From positions 1 through 64,000 of the forward strand of contig NZ_JAVRIC010000012.1 of assembly GCF_031846245.1 (NCBI RefSeq): 64,000 nt of DNA. Direction: 5' to 3'. The notes under the pieces are model-generated. The model did not search any database. It saw nothing but the letters and a program-made list of their open reading frames with translations, and had not been told where the DNA came from. This document shows positions 53,212-61,918 of the stretch, in pieces. A program made the position numbers and the translations under genes. This DNA is from Banduia mediterranea. GTDB taxonomy: Bacteria; Pseudomonadota; Gammaproteobacteria; Nevskiales; Nevskiaceae. Numbering within the stretch: the first letter of the stretch is position 1; the number at the start of each line of letters is the position of its first letter.

Positions 53212-55866
53212 TCAGCTCAGAGTCTGCAGCAGCACGCGCAGCTCGGCTGAAAATTCGGCGCCGAGCGCGTAGCGTCGTTCAAGCGGTTTGCTCATGGCGC
53301 GATCCAGGATCGGTGAGACGCCGGCGGGAAGCTCCGGCCGCAGCGTGGTCGCAGGCGCCGGCGTTTCGTTGGCGATGCGGTACATCAGCGTGGCCAGCGA
53401 GTCCGCCTGGAACGGCAGCGCGCCGGTCAGCAGCTGGTAGAGCGTGACGCCGAGCGAGAACAGGTCCGACCGACCATCGACCTTCTTGCCGGCCAGCTGC
53501 TCCGGCGACATGTAGCTGGGCGTGCCCAGCACCATGCCGGTCCTGGTCTTGCTTGAGTCAGTGATGCGGGCGATGCCGAAGTCCATGACCTTTACGGTGT
53601 TCGATCGCTCCACCAACATCAAGTTCGCCGGTTTCACATCCCGATGAACCACGCCCTGCTGATGCGCGTAGTCCAGCGCTTCGGCCGCGTCGGCGATGTG
53701 GCGCAGCACATCGGTGACCGGCAGCAGCGCATTCGCCTTGGTGTGGCGCGTGAGGTCGTGGCCGCCGACGAATTCCATCGCGATGAACGCCAGGTCGTGT
53801 TCCTCGCCGGCGTCGAAGATCGAGACGATATTCGGATGACTGAGTCGCCCCGCGGTTTCGGCCTCGCGGAAGAAGCGGGCGCGCGCGTCGTCGAGCTCGT
53901 CCTCTTCGAAGTTCTGTGCCAGGGCCATGGTCTTGATCGCCACCTGCCGGCCGATCTTGGGGTCGCGTCCCAGATAGACGATGCCCATCGCGCCCTTGCC
54001 GAGCTCCTTTTCGACCTGGTAGCGCCCCAGCATCGGCTTTTCCATCTGCTCGGTCTTGTCCAGCACCATCGTGCCGCCGGGATGCGAGCTGCCGCCGCCG
54101 AGGATCACGGTTTCGGACAGGCGCCGTGCGCGTGTCAGCTTCTCCGCCACATCGCGGAAGTCGCGGTCATGTCCGGCGATGAACTGATAGACCGACTCGG
54201 CCTTGTTGAACTGGCGCCGGCGTTCGAAATCCAGCGCCAGGTTGTAGAGCAGCTCCAGCAGCTTGTCGTCGACCGGCTGCACGCGTCGGAACTTCTCGAA
54301 GGCCATGTCCAGTTGGCCCTGGCCCTGGAATGCGAGGCCAAGCATGCGGTTGGACTCGGCGCCTTCGACTTCGGTGCGTGACTTCAGCACTTCGGTGATG
54401 CGCAAGCGCTTCACCGTCATGAACAAATGACCGCTCACCAGCAGCAGGGCGGGCGTGACCAGTTTCAGCCACAGGCCCAGATCGCTCATCAGATAAAGCT
54501 CGGTACCCACGAGCGCGATCACCAGCACCGTGGTCAGCACGGCGGCCACGGCCGGCCCCAGTGCCGGCGACAGCAGCGCGAGATACAGCGCCGCGGCCAG
54601 CAGGGCGCCGATCTCCGCGAACGCCGCCCATTCTGGGCGAACATAGAAGTCGCCCTGCAGGATGCTCGAAACGGTGTGCGCCATTGCCTCCACCGGCGCC
54701 ATGCTCGGTGAAACCGGCGTCGCCAGACTGTCGCCGATGCCGGTGGCAGTCGCGCCGATCAGCACCAGTTTGTCGCGGAACTGGCTGGCCGGCACCGTGC
54801 CGCTGAACACGTCGAAGAACGAATAGACCTTGAACGCGGGCTTGCCGCCCTGATCGCCGTAGAAGTGGGTGTACATCTGCAGGTCGGGGCGTGTCGGGAT
54901 TTCGAGTCCGCCGAGCGCGATGCCCTCGCCGAGCCGGACCTCGATGTCGTCCACCCCCAGGTTCAGCGCCGCGGCCGCCATCGCCAGCGACAGTGACGGA
55001 TAGTAGGCGTCGTAGTACTGCACCACCAGGGGTTCGAAACGCATGGCGCCGTCGACGTCCGGCAGCGTGTTGAGGTGGCCGATCATCGCGGCGGCGCGCC
55101 CGATGCCCGCCACCGGGATCTGGGCCGCCAGTGCCGGAACCGGCAGCAGGCCCTGCGTGCGCGCGTCGATCCGGTCGACGACGTGGCTCAGGGCGTTGCG
55201 GCTGACGTAGTCCGGCAGCGGCGCGTCGGGTCGTCCGATCGGAACGCCGATGCGGAAATGCAGGGCCAGTGCGACGTTGCCGGCGTCCGAAAGCGAGCGT
55301 CGCAGCGTGTCGTCCACCGACAGGCCGCGCCGGGCTTCGAGCAGCCGCGCGGCGAAGCGGTCCAGGGCCGCACTGTATTCGGTGGCCAGCGCGGATCGGT
55401 GATAGCGCTGTGCGAGCACGCCGGCCGCCGCATTATTGGCCGCGAGCGCATCCAGCGCCGCGCCGAATTGCTCGATCTCGGACGGCACTGTCTGGATCAG
55501 CGGCGAGGCGGCAAGCTGATCCGACAGTTCGCGCAGCGCCGCCAGGCCCGGATCGAGCTGATCCTCGAAGTAGAACACCGTGTTGCCGATCGTCTTGGCG
55601 CCGCCGTCATGCAGCAGATCGATCATTGCCGCATGCAGATTGCGCGGCCATGGCCAGCGCCCCAGGCGGTCGATGCTGGCGTCGTCGATCGCGATGATCG
55701 CGATGCGGTCGCTCGGCGTCTCGTCGCGCAGCTGCACGCCCACGTCGTAGGCGCTGCGCTCCAGGGTCTGGACGGCGCGTCCAAATACCAGATAGGCGAG
55801 CACGACGAACAGCACGGCGAATACCAGGCCGGCCGCCCAGTCCCTGGACCCTATGGAAGTCTTCAC
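53212..55866 (-). CDS. CHASE2-domain receptor serine/threonine kinase
   Basis: An 884-residue membrane kinase. One helix (about 11-29) is followed by a large extracytoplasmic CHASE2 sensor (about 35-405, IAIIAIDDASIDRLGRWPWP, DKLVLIGATATGIGDS) and three helices (about 415-485). A cytoplasmic TPR-like stretch (505-570) and a linker with SETVILGGG (Thr586) lead to the kinase domain (614-880): glycine loop ELGKGAMGIVYLG, Lys645 in VAIK, HRDVKPANL (His741), DFGIARI (Asp762) and MSPEQLAG. All catalytic residues are intact. An about 100-residue Ala/Leu-rich insert (105-205) interrupts CHASE2. It leads an operon with PP2C and FHA genes. Confidence 0.93.
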   Translation of the reverse strand: MKTSIGSRDWAAGLVFAVLFVVLAYLVFGRAVQTLERSAYDVGVQLRDETPSDRIAIIAIDDASIDRLGRWPWPRNLHAAMIDLLHDGGAKTIGNTVFYFEDQLDPGLAALRELSDQLAASPLIQTVPSEIEQFGAALDALAANNAAAGVLAQRYHRSALATEYSAALDRFAARLLEARRGLSVDDTLRRSLSDAGNVALALHFRIGVPIGRPDAPLPDYVSRNALSHVVDRIDARTQGLLPVPALAAQIPVAGIGRAAAMIGHLNTLPDVDGAMRFEPLVVQYYDAYYPSLSLAMAAAALNLGVDDIEVRLGEGIALGGLEIPTRPDLQMYTHFYGDQGGKPAFKVYSFFDVFSGTVPASQFRDKLVLIGATATGIGDSLATPVSPSMAPVEAMAHTVSSILQGDFYVRPEWAAFAEIGALLAAALYLALLSPALGPAVAAVLTTVLVIALVGTELYLMSDLGLWLKLVTPALLLVSGHLFMTVKRLRITEVLKSRTEVEGAESNRMLGLAFQGQGQLDMAFEKFRRVQPVDDKLLELLYNLALDFERRRQFNKAESVYQFIAGHDRDFRDVAEKLTRARRLSETVILGGGSSHPGGTMVLDKTEQMEKPMLGRYQVEKELGKGAMGIVYLGRDPKIGRQVAIKTMALAQNFEEDELDDARARFFREAETAGRLSHPNIVSIFDAGEEHDLAFIAMEFVGGHDLTRHTKANALLPVTDVLRHIADAAEALDYAHQQGVVHRDVKPANLMLVERSNTVKVMDFGIARITDSSKTRTGMVLGTPSYMSPEQLAGKKVDGRSDLFSLGVTLYQLLTGALPFQADSLATLMYRIANETPAPATTLRPELPAGVSPILDRAMSKPLERRYALGAEFSAELRVLLQTLS

Positions 55867-55947
55867 GACCAGCCCCCCGCGATCGCTTTCGATATCAAGG
55901 TCATACTACGGCCTTTCCCCCCGGCTTAGGACACTGCCCGAACCGCG

Positions 55948-57297
55948 ATGGCCAAACAGCGATCGATTTATGTCTGCCAATCCTGCGGCGCGACAGCCCC
56001 CAAATGGGCGGGTCAGTGTCCGGAATGCGGCGAATGGAACACGCTGGTCGAAAGCGTCAGCGATACCCGGCGCGGCGGCTATGCCGGAAGCTCGCCGGTG
56101 CCCGAAGTCCAGACCCTGGAATCGATTTCCGCAGAGAACGCGCCGCGCGTGTCGACCGGAATGCCGGAGGTGGACCGGGTGCTCGGCGGCGGCATCGTGC
56201 CGGGCGCGGTCTGTCTGATCGGCGGCGATCCCGGCATCGGCAAGTCCACGCTGCTGCTGCAGGTGCTGGCGGCGGTGCAGGGCCGGCTGCCGACGCTGTA
56301 CGTGACCGGTGAGGAATCCCTGTCCCAGGTCAGTCTGCGCGCGCGGCGCCTGGGGCTGACGCGCATGGACCTGCCGGTGCTCGCCGAAACGCGAGTCGAG
56401 GCGATCCTGCAGGCGATGGCGGTCAACGCGCCAGGCTTCGTGGTGATCGACTCGGTGCAGACGCTGTCGTCCGATTCGCTGGATTCGGCGCCGGGCTCGG
56501 TGTCGCAGCTGCGCGAGTGTTCGGCGCAGTTGGTGCGCTTTGCCAAGAATCAGGGTTGCTCGATCGTGCTGGTGGGGCATGTGACCAAGGAGGGCGCGAT
56601 CGCCGGTCCGCGCGTGCTCGAACACATGGTCGACACGGTGCTGTACTTCGAACACGACCCGGGTTCGCGCTTCCGCATCATTCGCGCCGTCAAGAATCGT
56701 TTCGGCGCCGTCAACGAGCTCGGCGTGTTCGCGATGGGCGACGACGGACTCAAGGAAGTCGCCAACCCTTCCGCGCTGTTCCTTTCGCGTCACGAGGAGG
56801 CCGTGCCGGGCAGCGTGATCATGGTCACGCGGCAGGGCAGTCGGCCGCTGCTGGTGGAGGTGCAATCCCTGGTCGATACCAGTCACGGTTCGCAGCCGCG
56901 CCGCGTCGCACTGGGGCTCGAAGGCAATCGCCTCAACATGCTGATGGCGGTGATGCACCGCCACGGCGGCATTTCACTGGCGGACCAGGACGTGTTCGCC
57001 AATGTCGTCGGCGGCATGCGGATTCAGGAGACGGCGGCCGATCTGCCGCTGCTGATGGCGGCGCTGTCGAGTCTGCGCGGGCGCCCGGTGCCGATGGATA
57101 CGGTGGTCTTCGGCGAGGTCGGGCTGGCCGGGGAGATTCGTCCGGTCGCCGCAGGTGAGGAACGCTTGCAGGAAGCGGTCAAGCATGGCTTCCGTCGCGC
57201 GCTGGTGCCGGCCGCGAATCAGCCACGCCGTTCCGCGAAACTCGACATGGAAATCGTGCCGCTGCAACGCCTGTCTCAAGCCATCGACGCCTTCTGA
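55948..57297 (+). CDS. radA: DNA repair protein RadA
   Basis: A 449-residue RecA-like ATPase that drives branch migration during recombination. It has an N-terminal C4 zinc finger (VCQSCGATAPKWAGQCPECG), Walker A GGDPGIGKSTLLLQ, the RadA-specific KNRFG motif (VKNRFGAVNE) and a C-terminal Lon-like domain (RRVALGLEGNRLNMLMAV). Family length and order are normal. It diverges from the CHASE2 kinase gene across 81 bp. Confidence 0.96.
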   Translation: MAKQRSIYVCQSCGATAPKWAGQCPECGEWNTLVESVSDTRRGGYAGSSPVPEVQTLESISAENAPRVSTGMPEVDRVLGGGIVPGAVCLIGGDPGIGKSTLLLQVLAAVQGRLPTLYVTGEESLSQVSLRARRLGLTRMDLPVLAETRVEAILQAMAVNAPGFVVIDSVQTLSSDSLDSAPGSVSQLRECSAQLVRFAKNQGCSIVLVGHVTKEGAIAGPRVLEHMVDTVLYFEHDPGSRFRIIRAVKNRFGAVNELGVFAMGDDGLKEVANPSALFLSRHEEAVPGSVIMVTRQGSRPLLVEVQSLVDTSHGSQPRRVALGLEGNRLNMLMAVMHRHGGISLADQDVFANVVGGMRIQETAADLPLLMAALSSLRGRPVPMDTVVFGEVGLAGEIRPVAAGEERLQEAVKHGFRRALVPAANQPRRSAKLDMEIVPLQRLSQAIDAF

Positions 57298-57465
57298 GCT
57301 GCGCTAAGGACCGTGCCGCGAGCGACACCCTGCACAATGTCGCCTGCGACATGGCCGTTGCCCTCATCCACCACTCGCAGTCGCGAGCGGTCCCCCTCCC
57401 CCGCAAGCGGACGAGGCTAGGTCGGCATCACGCGGCGCGTGATTCAGGTTAAGGGCGCGGGGAAA

Positions 57466-58248
57466 TCAGTCGAAGCTGGAAAAATCAGGCCGCCGCTTTT
57501 CGACAAACGCGGTCATCGCTTCGCGCGCTTCGCCGCCGGCGAGCATCGCCACGAAGGCATCGGATTCGAGCTGCATGATCGCGGCGATCGCCTCGCCTTG
57601 GCCCTGCTTCATCAGGCGCTTGGTGGTGCGCAGCGCCTCGGGCGGCTGCGCCACCAGACGCAAGGCGAGTTCTCGCGCAACGGCTTCGGTTTCGTCAGCG
57701 GCGACCACGCGATTGACGAGGCCGAATTCGACTGCACGCGCGCCATCGAAGCGTTCTCCGAGCATCAACAGTTCCGCCGCCTGGCGGTGCCCCAGCAGTT
57801 GCGGGAACAGCATGCTGGAGCCTGCTTCCGGACACACGCCGATATTGACGAACGGCATCTGGAACACGGCGTTGTCGCCGGCGATGACGAAGTCGCAATG
57901 CAGCAGCATCGTGGTGCCGACGCCGATCGCGATTCCGTTGACGGCCGCCACCACCGGCTTCGGGTTGTCGATCAGCGCTTTCAGAAAGCGCCATACCGGG
58001 GCATCCTCGCCAACCGGCGGATGCTTCAGGAAATCCTGCATGTCGTTGCCGCTGGAAAAGATCTCCGCATGCCCGGCCAGTACGATGACACGGACCTCGC
58101 GGTTTTCGGCGGCGGTCAGCAAGGCGTCGCTGAGAGCCGTGTACATCGCCTTGGTCAGGGCGTTTTTCTTGCCCGGCCGGTTGATGCGAATCGTGCAGAT
58201 GCGATCGCTTTGTTCGCTTAGGATTTGCGACTGTTCGGTTTCGTTCAT
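57466..58248 (-). CDS. Enoyl-CoA hydratase/isomerase family protein
   Basis: A 260-residue crotonase-fold enzyme. The oxyanion-hole segments are FSSGNDMQDFL (about residue 63) and NGIAIGVGTTMLLHCDFVIA (about 104). The active-site region GVCPEAGSSMLFPQLLGH has a Glu at the position used in hydratases and isomerases. The short N-terminus and the FSSGNDMQD form resemble enoyl-CoA isomerase-like (PaaG/ECI) members. Substrate is unknown. It is monocistronic, diverging from the M28 peptidase gene. Confidence 0.88.
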   Translation of the reverse strand: MNETEQSQILSEQSDRICTIRINRPGKKNALTKAMYTALSDALLTAAENREVRVIVLAGHAEIFSSGNDMQDFLKHPPVGEDAPVWRFLKALIDNPKPVVAAVNGIAIGVGTTMLLHCDFVIAGDNAVFQMPFVNIGVCPEAGSSMLFPQLLGHRQAAELLMLGERFDGARAVEFGLVNRVVAADETEAVARELALRLVAQPPEALRTTKRLMKQGQGEAIAAIMQLESDAFVAMLAGGEAREAMTAFVEKRRPDFSSFD

Positions 58249-58392
58249 GGTGATTGCGCCTGAAATTGAGTGCTGCGGAGATTACCACGCGGCCCCGTCC
58301 GTCCAGAGCGTCGGCGAGAGGGGCGCGGGTCTGGTTGTGGCACTCATTTTGCGAATATTTACCCGTCTGTTTACCTCCATTCAGATCAATAC

Positions 58393-59832
58393 ATGACTCG
58401 AATTCGCGTGTTCGCTGCGAGCCTGCTCCTGTCCACATTCGTTGCCCCGGCGGCGGCGGATACCGTCGACGCCGATGCGATCGATCGCGTGCGCGATGCC
58501 GCGATGGACAGCGACTACGCCTATCGCCAGGCGGGATGGCTCAGTGATCGAATCGGCCCGCGCCTGTCCGGTTCGCGCGGACATGCCGCGGCCATCGAGT
58601 ATGTCGCGGAGCAGATGAAGCAACTCGGCCTCAAGGTCAGCTTGCAGCCGGTCAAGGTGCCGCATTGGGTTCGTGGCGAAGAGACGGCGAGCCTGGTGGA
58701 CTACCCGGGGCGCCCGGATGGCATCACCCAGAAGGTGATGTTGACCGCGCTCGGCAGCTCCAGCGCCACGCCGCCGGACGGCCTGACCCGCGAGGTGGTG
58801 GTGGTACGCAGCCTGGACGAACTCAAGGCGCTCGGCCGCCGTGGCGTGCAGGACAAGTTCGTGCTGCTGTATTCGAAATTCGACCAATTCATGGCGGACA
58901 ACGGCCACGCCGGTGCAGCCTACGGGCTCGCCGGTGCGTTCCGCTTCGGCGGTCCCAACGAGGTCTCGAAACTCGGCGGCGCGGCGGCGCTGGTGCGTTC
59001 GGTCGGCGGCGCCGAATACCGTTTGCCGCATACCGGCGCCACCCACTTCGCGGCCGATGTGGCGGCGATTCCCGCAGCGGCGCTCAGCGCGGAGGACGCC
59101 GACCTGATCCTGCGCCTCGCCGAGGATGGCCCGGTGCGCCTGCACATGACACTGACGCCGCAGACGCTGCCGGATGTCGACAGTTTCAATGTGATCGGCG
59201 ACCTCAAGGGCAGCGACAAGTCCGACGAGATCGTCATCATCTCCGGCCACCTGGATTCCTGGGATCTGGGAACCGGCGCGCACGATGACGCGGTGGGCGT
59301 GGCCACGGCGATGTCCGCGGCGGCGATGTTCAAGCAGCTCAAGCTGAAGCCGCGTCGCACCCTGCGGGTGATCGCCTGGGCCAACGAAGAGAATGGCACG
59401 CGTGGCGGCAAGACCTATTTCGAGGCGCACCAGCAGGAGATCGAGCAGCATGCAGCGGCGATCGAGAGCGATTTCGGCGGCGGCCGACCGGTGGGTGTGT
59501 ATGCCCACGTGACCGAAGAGACGCTGGAACTGCTGAAACCGCTCAACGAGGCACTGAAGCCAATTGGCGCCTCGCTGTCCGATCGGCGCACCACACCGAC
59601 CGGGGCCGACATCAGCCCTCTCGGCAAGGCCGGCGTGCCCAATTTCGCGCCACTGGTGGACTCGCGCAGCTACTTTGATTACCACCACACGGCGGCCGAT
59701 ACCTTCGACAAGCTCGATCCCGAGGAGGTTCGCTACCAGTCTTCGGTGATGGCGACCCTGGCCTGGTGGCTGGCCAATACCGACGAGGTCTTGCCGCGCG
59801 TGCCGGTACAGGCGGCGACGACGGGACACTGA
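58393..59832 (+). CDS. Secreted M28-family aminopeptidase/carboxypeptidase
   Basis: A 479-residue zinc peptidase with a signal peptide ending near VAPAAA (residue 22). A PA-like inserted region (about 130-255) precedes the peptidase core. The co-catalytic zinc ligands are seen as GHLDSWDLGTGAHDDAVG (His, Asp), WANEENGTRGG (Glu-Glu), ESDFGGG (Asp) and YFDYHHTAADTFD (His). The architecture resembles plasma glutamate carboxypeptidase-like M28B enzymes. It should act in the periplasm or outside. There is no clear ribosome site before ATG 58393. Confidence 0.92.
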   Translation: MTRIRVFAASLLLSTFVAPAAADTVDADAIDRVRDAAMDSDYAYRQAGWLSDRIGPRLSGSRGHAAAIEYVAEQMKQLGLKVSLQPVKVPHWVRGEETASLVDYPGRPDGITQKVMLTALGSSSATPPDGLTREVVVVRSLDELKALGRRGVQDKFVLLYSKFDQFMADNGHAGAAYGLAGAFRFGGPNEVSKLGGAAALVRSVGGAEYRLPHTGATHFAADVAAIPAAALSAEDADLILRLAEDGPVRLHMTLTPQTLPDVDSFNVIGDLKGSDKSDEIVIISGHLDSWDLGTGAHDDAVGVATAMSAAAMFKQLKLKPRRTLRVIAWANEENGTRGGKTYFEAHQQEIEQHAAAIESDFGGGRPVGVYAHVTEETLELLKPLNEALKPIGASLSDRRTTPTGADISPLGKAGVPNFAPLVDSRSYFDYHHTAADTFDKLDPEEVRYQSSVMATLAWWLANTDEVLPRVPVQAATTGH

Positions 59833-60418
59833 CCGCGCCGACTGCGCCGGATCAGGGCGTCTGGTCAGGGCGTCTGGATTGAGCGCCGCATCACGAATTC
59901 ACCAAAACATTTCGGAAAATCACCTGAGCAGGGGATATCGCTGTGCCTGTCGGGGCGGGAGAATGCCGGATGCCTCGACGGGCAGCGCGAAATGATCGCG
60001 GTTCCGTCGAGGCGCCGGTTGACCGTCCCCCGACGCAGGCAAGGGCTTTCCCCGGATGCGCAGATCAGCACCGTCATTTCGCAGCGTTGCGCTGCCCGAG
60101 TTTGCCGCGGCCCGTGCACGCGATCTGGCTGCGTACGGCGCGCCCAGGCCGTCGCTGCCGCAGACGTCGAGCCGCAGACGTCGATGTACAGCATTCTGCA
60201 CGGTCTGAAGCGCGGCGAGCGCCAAGCCCGCTTTTTGCTGCCGGCATTCGATCGGCCGGTCACGGGCCGGGAGCGTGAAGTCCCGCCGGAACGGACGATC
60301 CGCGATCTAGTCGGCGCCGGTGTGAGTGTCGGCATCGCCATGCCACCGCGCCGCGTGCGACTCGCCGTTGCGGTGTGAGTGCTTCACCGTTCGGTAGAGA
60401 CCTGCCGGGGGTGAGCGC
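59833..60418. other. Gap without a confident gene
   Basis: These 586 bp lie between the M28 and PhoX-like genes. Open frames exist on both strands (the longest about 158 codons), but their translations are Arg/Pro/Ser-rich without family motifs and look like GC-rich chance frames. A 13-bp tandem duplication (TCAGGGCGTCTGG at 59852 and 59865) lies at the start. I see nothing else. Confidence 0.55.
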
Positions 60419-61840
60419 TCAGCTACGGAAAGCGTCCGGAATGCTCAGCTCGTAGGTTGCGCCGCTGCCCTGGCGCAGGCCCGCCAGATTCGGCCCACGC
60501 TGTGAACTGAAGTAGAGGCGGCTACCGTCCGCGGTGAATGCGGGGCCGGTGATCTCGCTGCCGGGCGCGTCGATCTGCACCAGCACTTTTGCAGTCTGGT
60601 TGGGCACCACCACGATCAGGCGCTTGGCTTCGCCGTCCTCGGCGACCAGCACGTCACCATGCGGGCTCACGGTGACATTGTCGACATCGTCGAACGGCGG
60701 GTCGATGAAGCTGTTGTCGAACACCAGCTCGATCAAGGCATTGTCGATGTCGTAGGCGTAGACACGGTTGTCGCCCTTGCTGGCGAAGAACAGCAGGGCA
60801 CGCGTCACCGCGCTGCCGCCGGGCGGAATCTGGGACAGCTCGGGCGGCACCTCGTACAGCCAGATGCCCTCGCCCCCGTTGAACACCGTACCCGGCACCA
60901 TGCTGCCTTCGGCGCTCAGGGCTTCACGGACCGTGCCTTGCGGTTCGCCGGCACGCTGCACGTCGACCCATTCCACACGATGCAGGCTGCGCAGCAGCGC
61001 ATCGTCCTCGGCGTAGCCGCCGTTCTCGTAGCCTTCGATGTTCATCGCCTGCAGCGTGCCGCTCTGCATTTGCAGACGCGGCATGCCGTCTTCGCCGGTC
61101 ACCAGGTCGCTGCTATCGGCGACGAAGCGGTACAGACGCCCCGAACCGGAATCCTCGGTCAGGAACACGCTGCGCGTGTGCAGGTCCACCGCGGCGGCTT
61201 CGTGGCTGAACAGGCCCAGCGCCGGCAGGGCGCGCGCATCGTCCGCACTGCCCATCGGCAGACATTCGTAGACGCGGCCGTCGCCGGTTTCCTCGCAGGA
61301 CAGCCAGGTGTGCCAGGGCGTGGCGCCGCCAGCGCAGTTGCGGCGGGTGCCGTCGAGAATGCGCCGGGCGGCGACGATGTTGCCGCCAGCATCGAACTGC
61401 AGTGCGCCGACGCCACCGTCGGGTCCGGCAACCTCGCTGTTGGACACGTAAACCCAGCCACCATCTTCGGTGGCGAAGCAGGCGCCGCCGTCCGGCGCCT
61501 CGTGCCAGTTGTAGCCGTTGAGGCCGAGAGGTTCGAAGCGGCCGGTCAGCGGATTGCTGAGATTCCGGGCCACCGCGCGCAGAGCGAAGCCTTCCGGGAT
61601 GTACACCCCGTCGATTCCGGAATCCACCAAGGGCCCGACCTTGGACAGAGGCCCCGGAGCGATCGTGAACTCGGATTGTGGGCCCAGTGGTTCGCCGCCG
61701 CCGGAATCCAAAGCGCCGCCGCTTCCGGAGCCGCTGCAGGCCTTGAGCCAGGGCGTCAGCGAAACGGCGCCCGCCGTCCAGAATGCTTGCTGCAGAAAAC
61801 GACGACGACTGCTGCGACCAGCCGATGAGTGTACCGACAT
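60419..61840 (-). CDS. PhoX-like (DUF839) secreted protein, short form
   Basis: A 473-residue exported protein of the DUF839/PhoX superfamily. The twin-arginine motif SSRRRFLQQ (residues 10-18) precedes a hydrophobic stretch ending WLKACSGSGSGG, so a Tat-exported lipoprotein is likely. Shared family blocks are NWHEAPDGGACFA, CAGGATPWHTWLSCEET and LYRFVAD. It is much shorter than the PhoX at 14443 and lacks several of its segments, so phosphatase activity is less certain. A single CTGTCAT-like heptamer lies upstream on its strand (61901-61895). The gene follows ilvB on the same strand. Confidence 0.85.
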   Translation of the reverse strand: MSVHSSAGRSSRRRFLQQAFWTAGAVSLTPWLKACSGSGSGGALDSGGGEPLGPQSEFTIAPGPLSKVGPLVDSGIDGVYIPEGFALRAVARNLSNPLTGRFEPLGLNGYNWHEAPDGGACFATEDGGWVYVSNSEVAGPDGGVGALQFDAGGNIVAARRILDGTRRNCAGGATPWHTWLSCEETGDGRVYECLPMGSADDARALPALGLFSHEAAAVDLHTRSVFLTEDSGSGRLYRFVADSSDLVTGEDGMPRLQMQSGTLQAMNIEGYENGGYAEDDALLRSLHRVEWVDVQRAGEPQGTVREALSAEGSMVPGTVFNGGEGIWLYEVPPELSQIPPGGSAVTRALLFFASKGDNRVYAYDIDNALIELVFDNSFIDPPFDDVDNVTVSPHGDVLVAEDGEAKRLIVVVPNQTAKVLVQIDAPGSEITGPAFTADGSRLYFSSQRGPNLAGLRQGSGATYELSIPDAFRS

Positions 61841-61918
61841 GTGTGTGCTTCCCCGGAAAAAAGGCGAAGCATCGCAGCCTTGTTTTGCGTGGCGATGACA
61901 GCCGCCACGCGGCGGGCC

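Noticed and set aside
51658-55866. Part of a type VI secretion locus
   Set aside because: Kinase, PP2C and FHA genes occur in T6SS loci, but there is no tss/vgrG/hcp gene in the window and the sensor is CHASE2.
59865-60341. Hypothetical genes in the gap after the M28 peptidase
   Set aside because: Overlapping frames on both strands with no ribosome site, no motif and Arg/Ser/Pro-rich translations.
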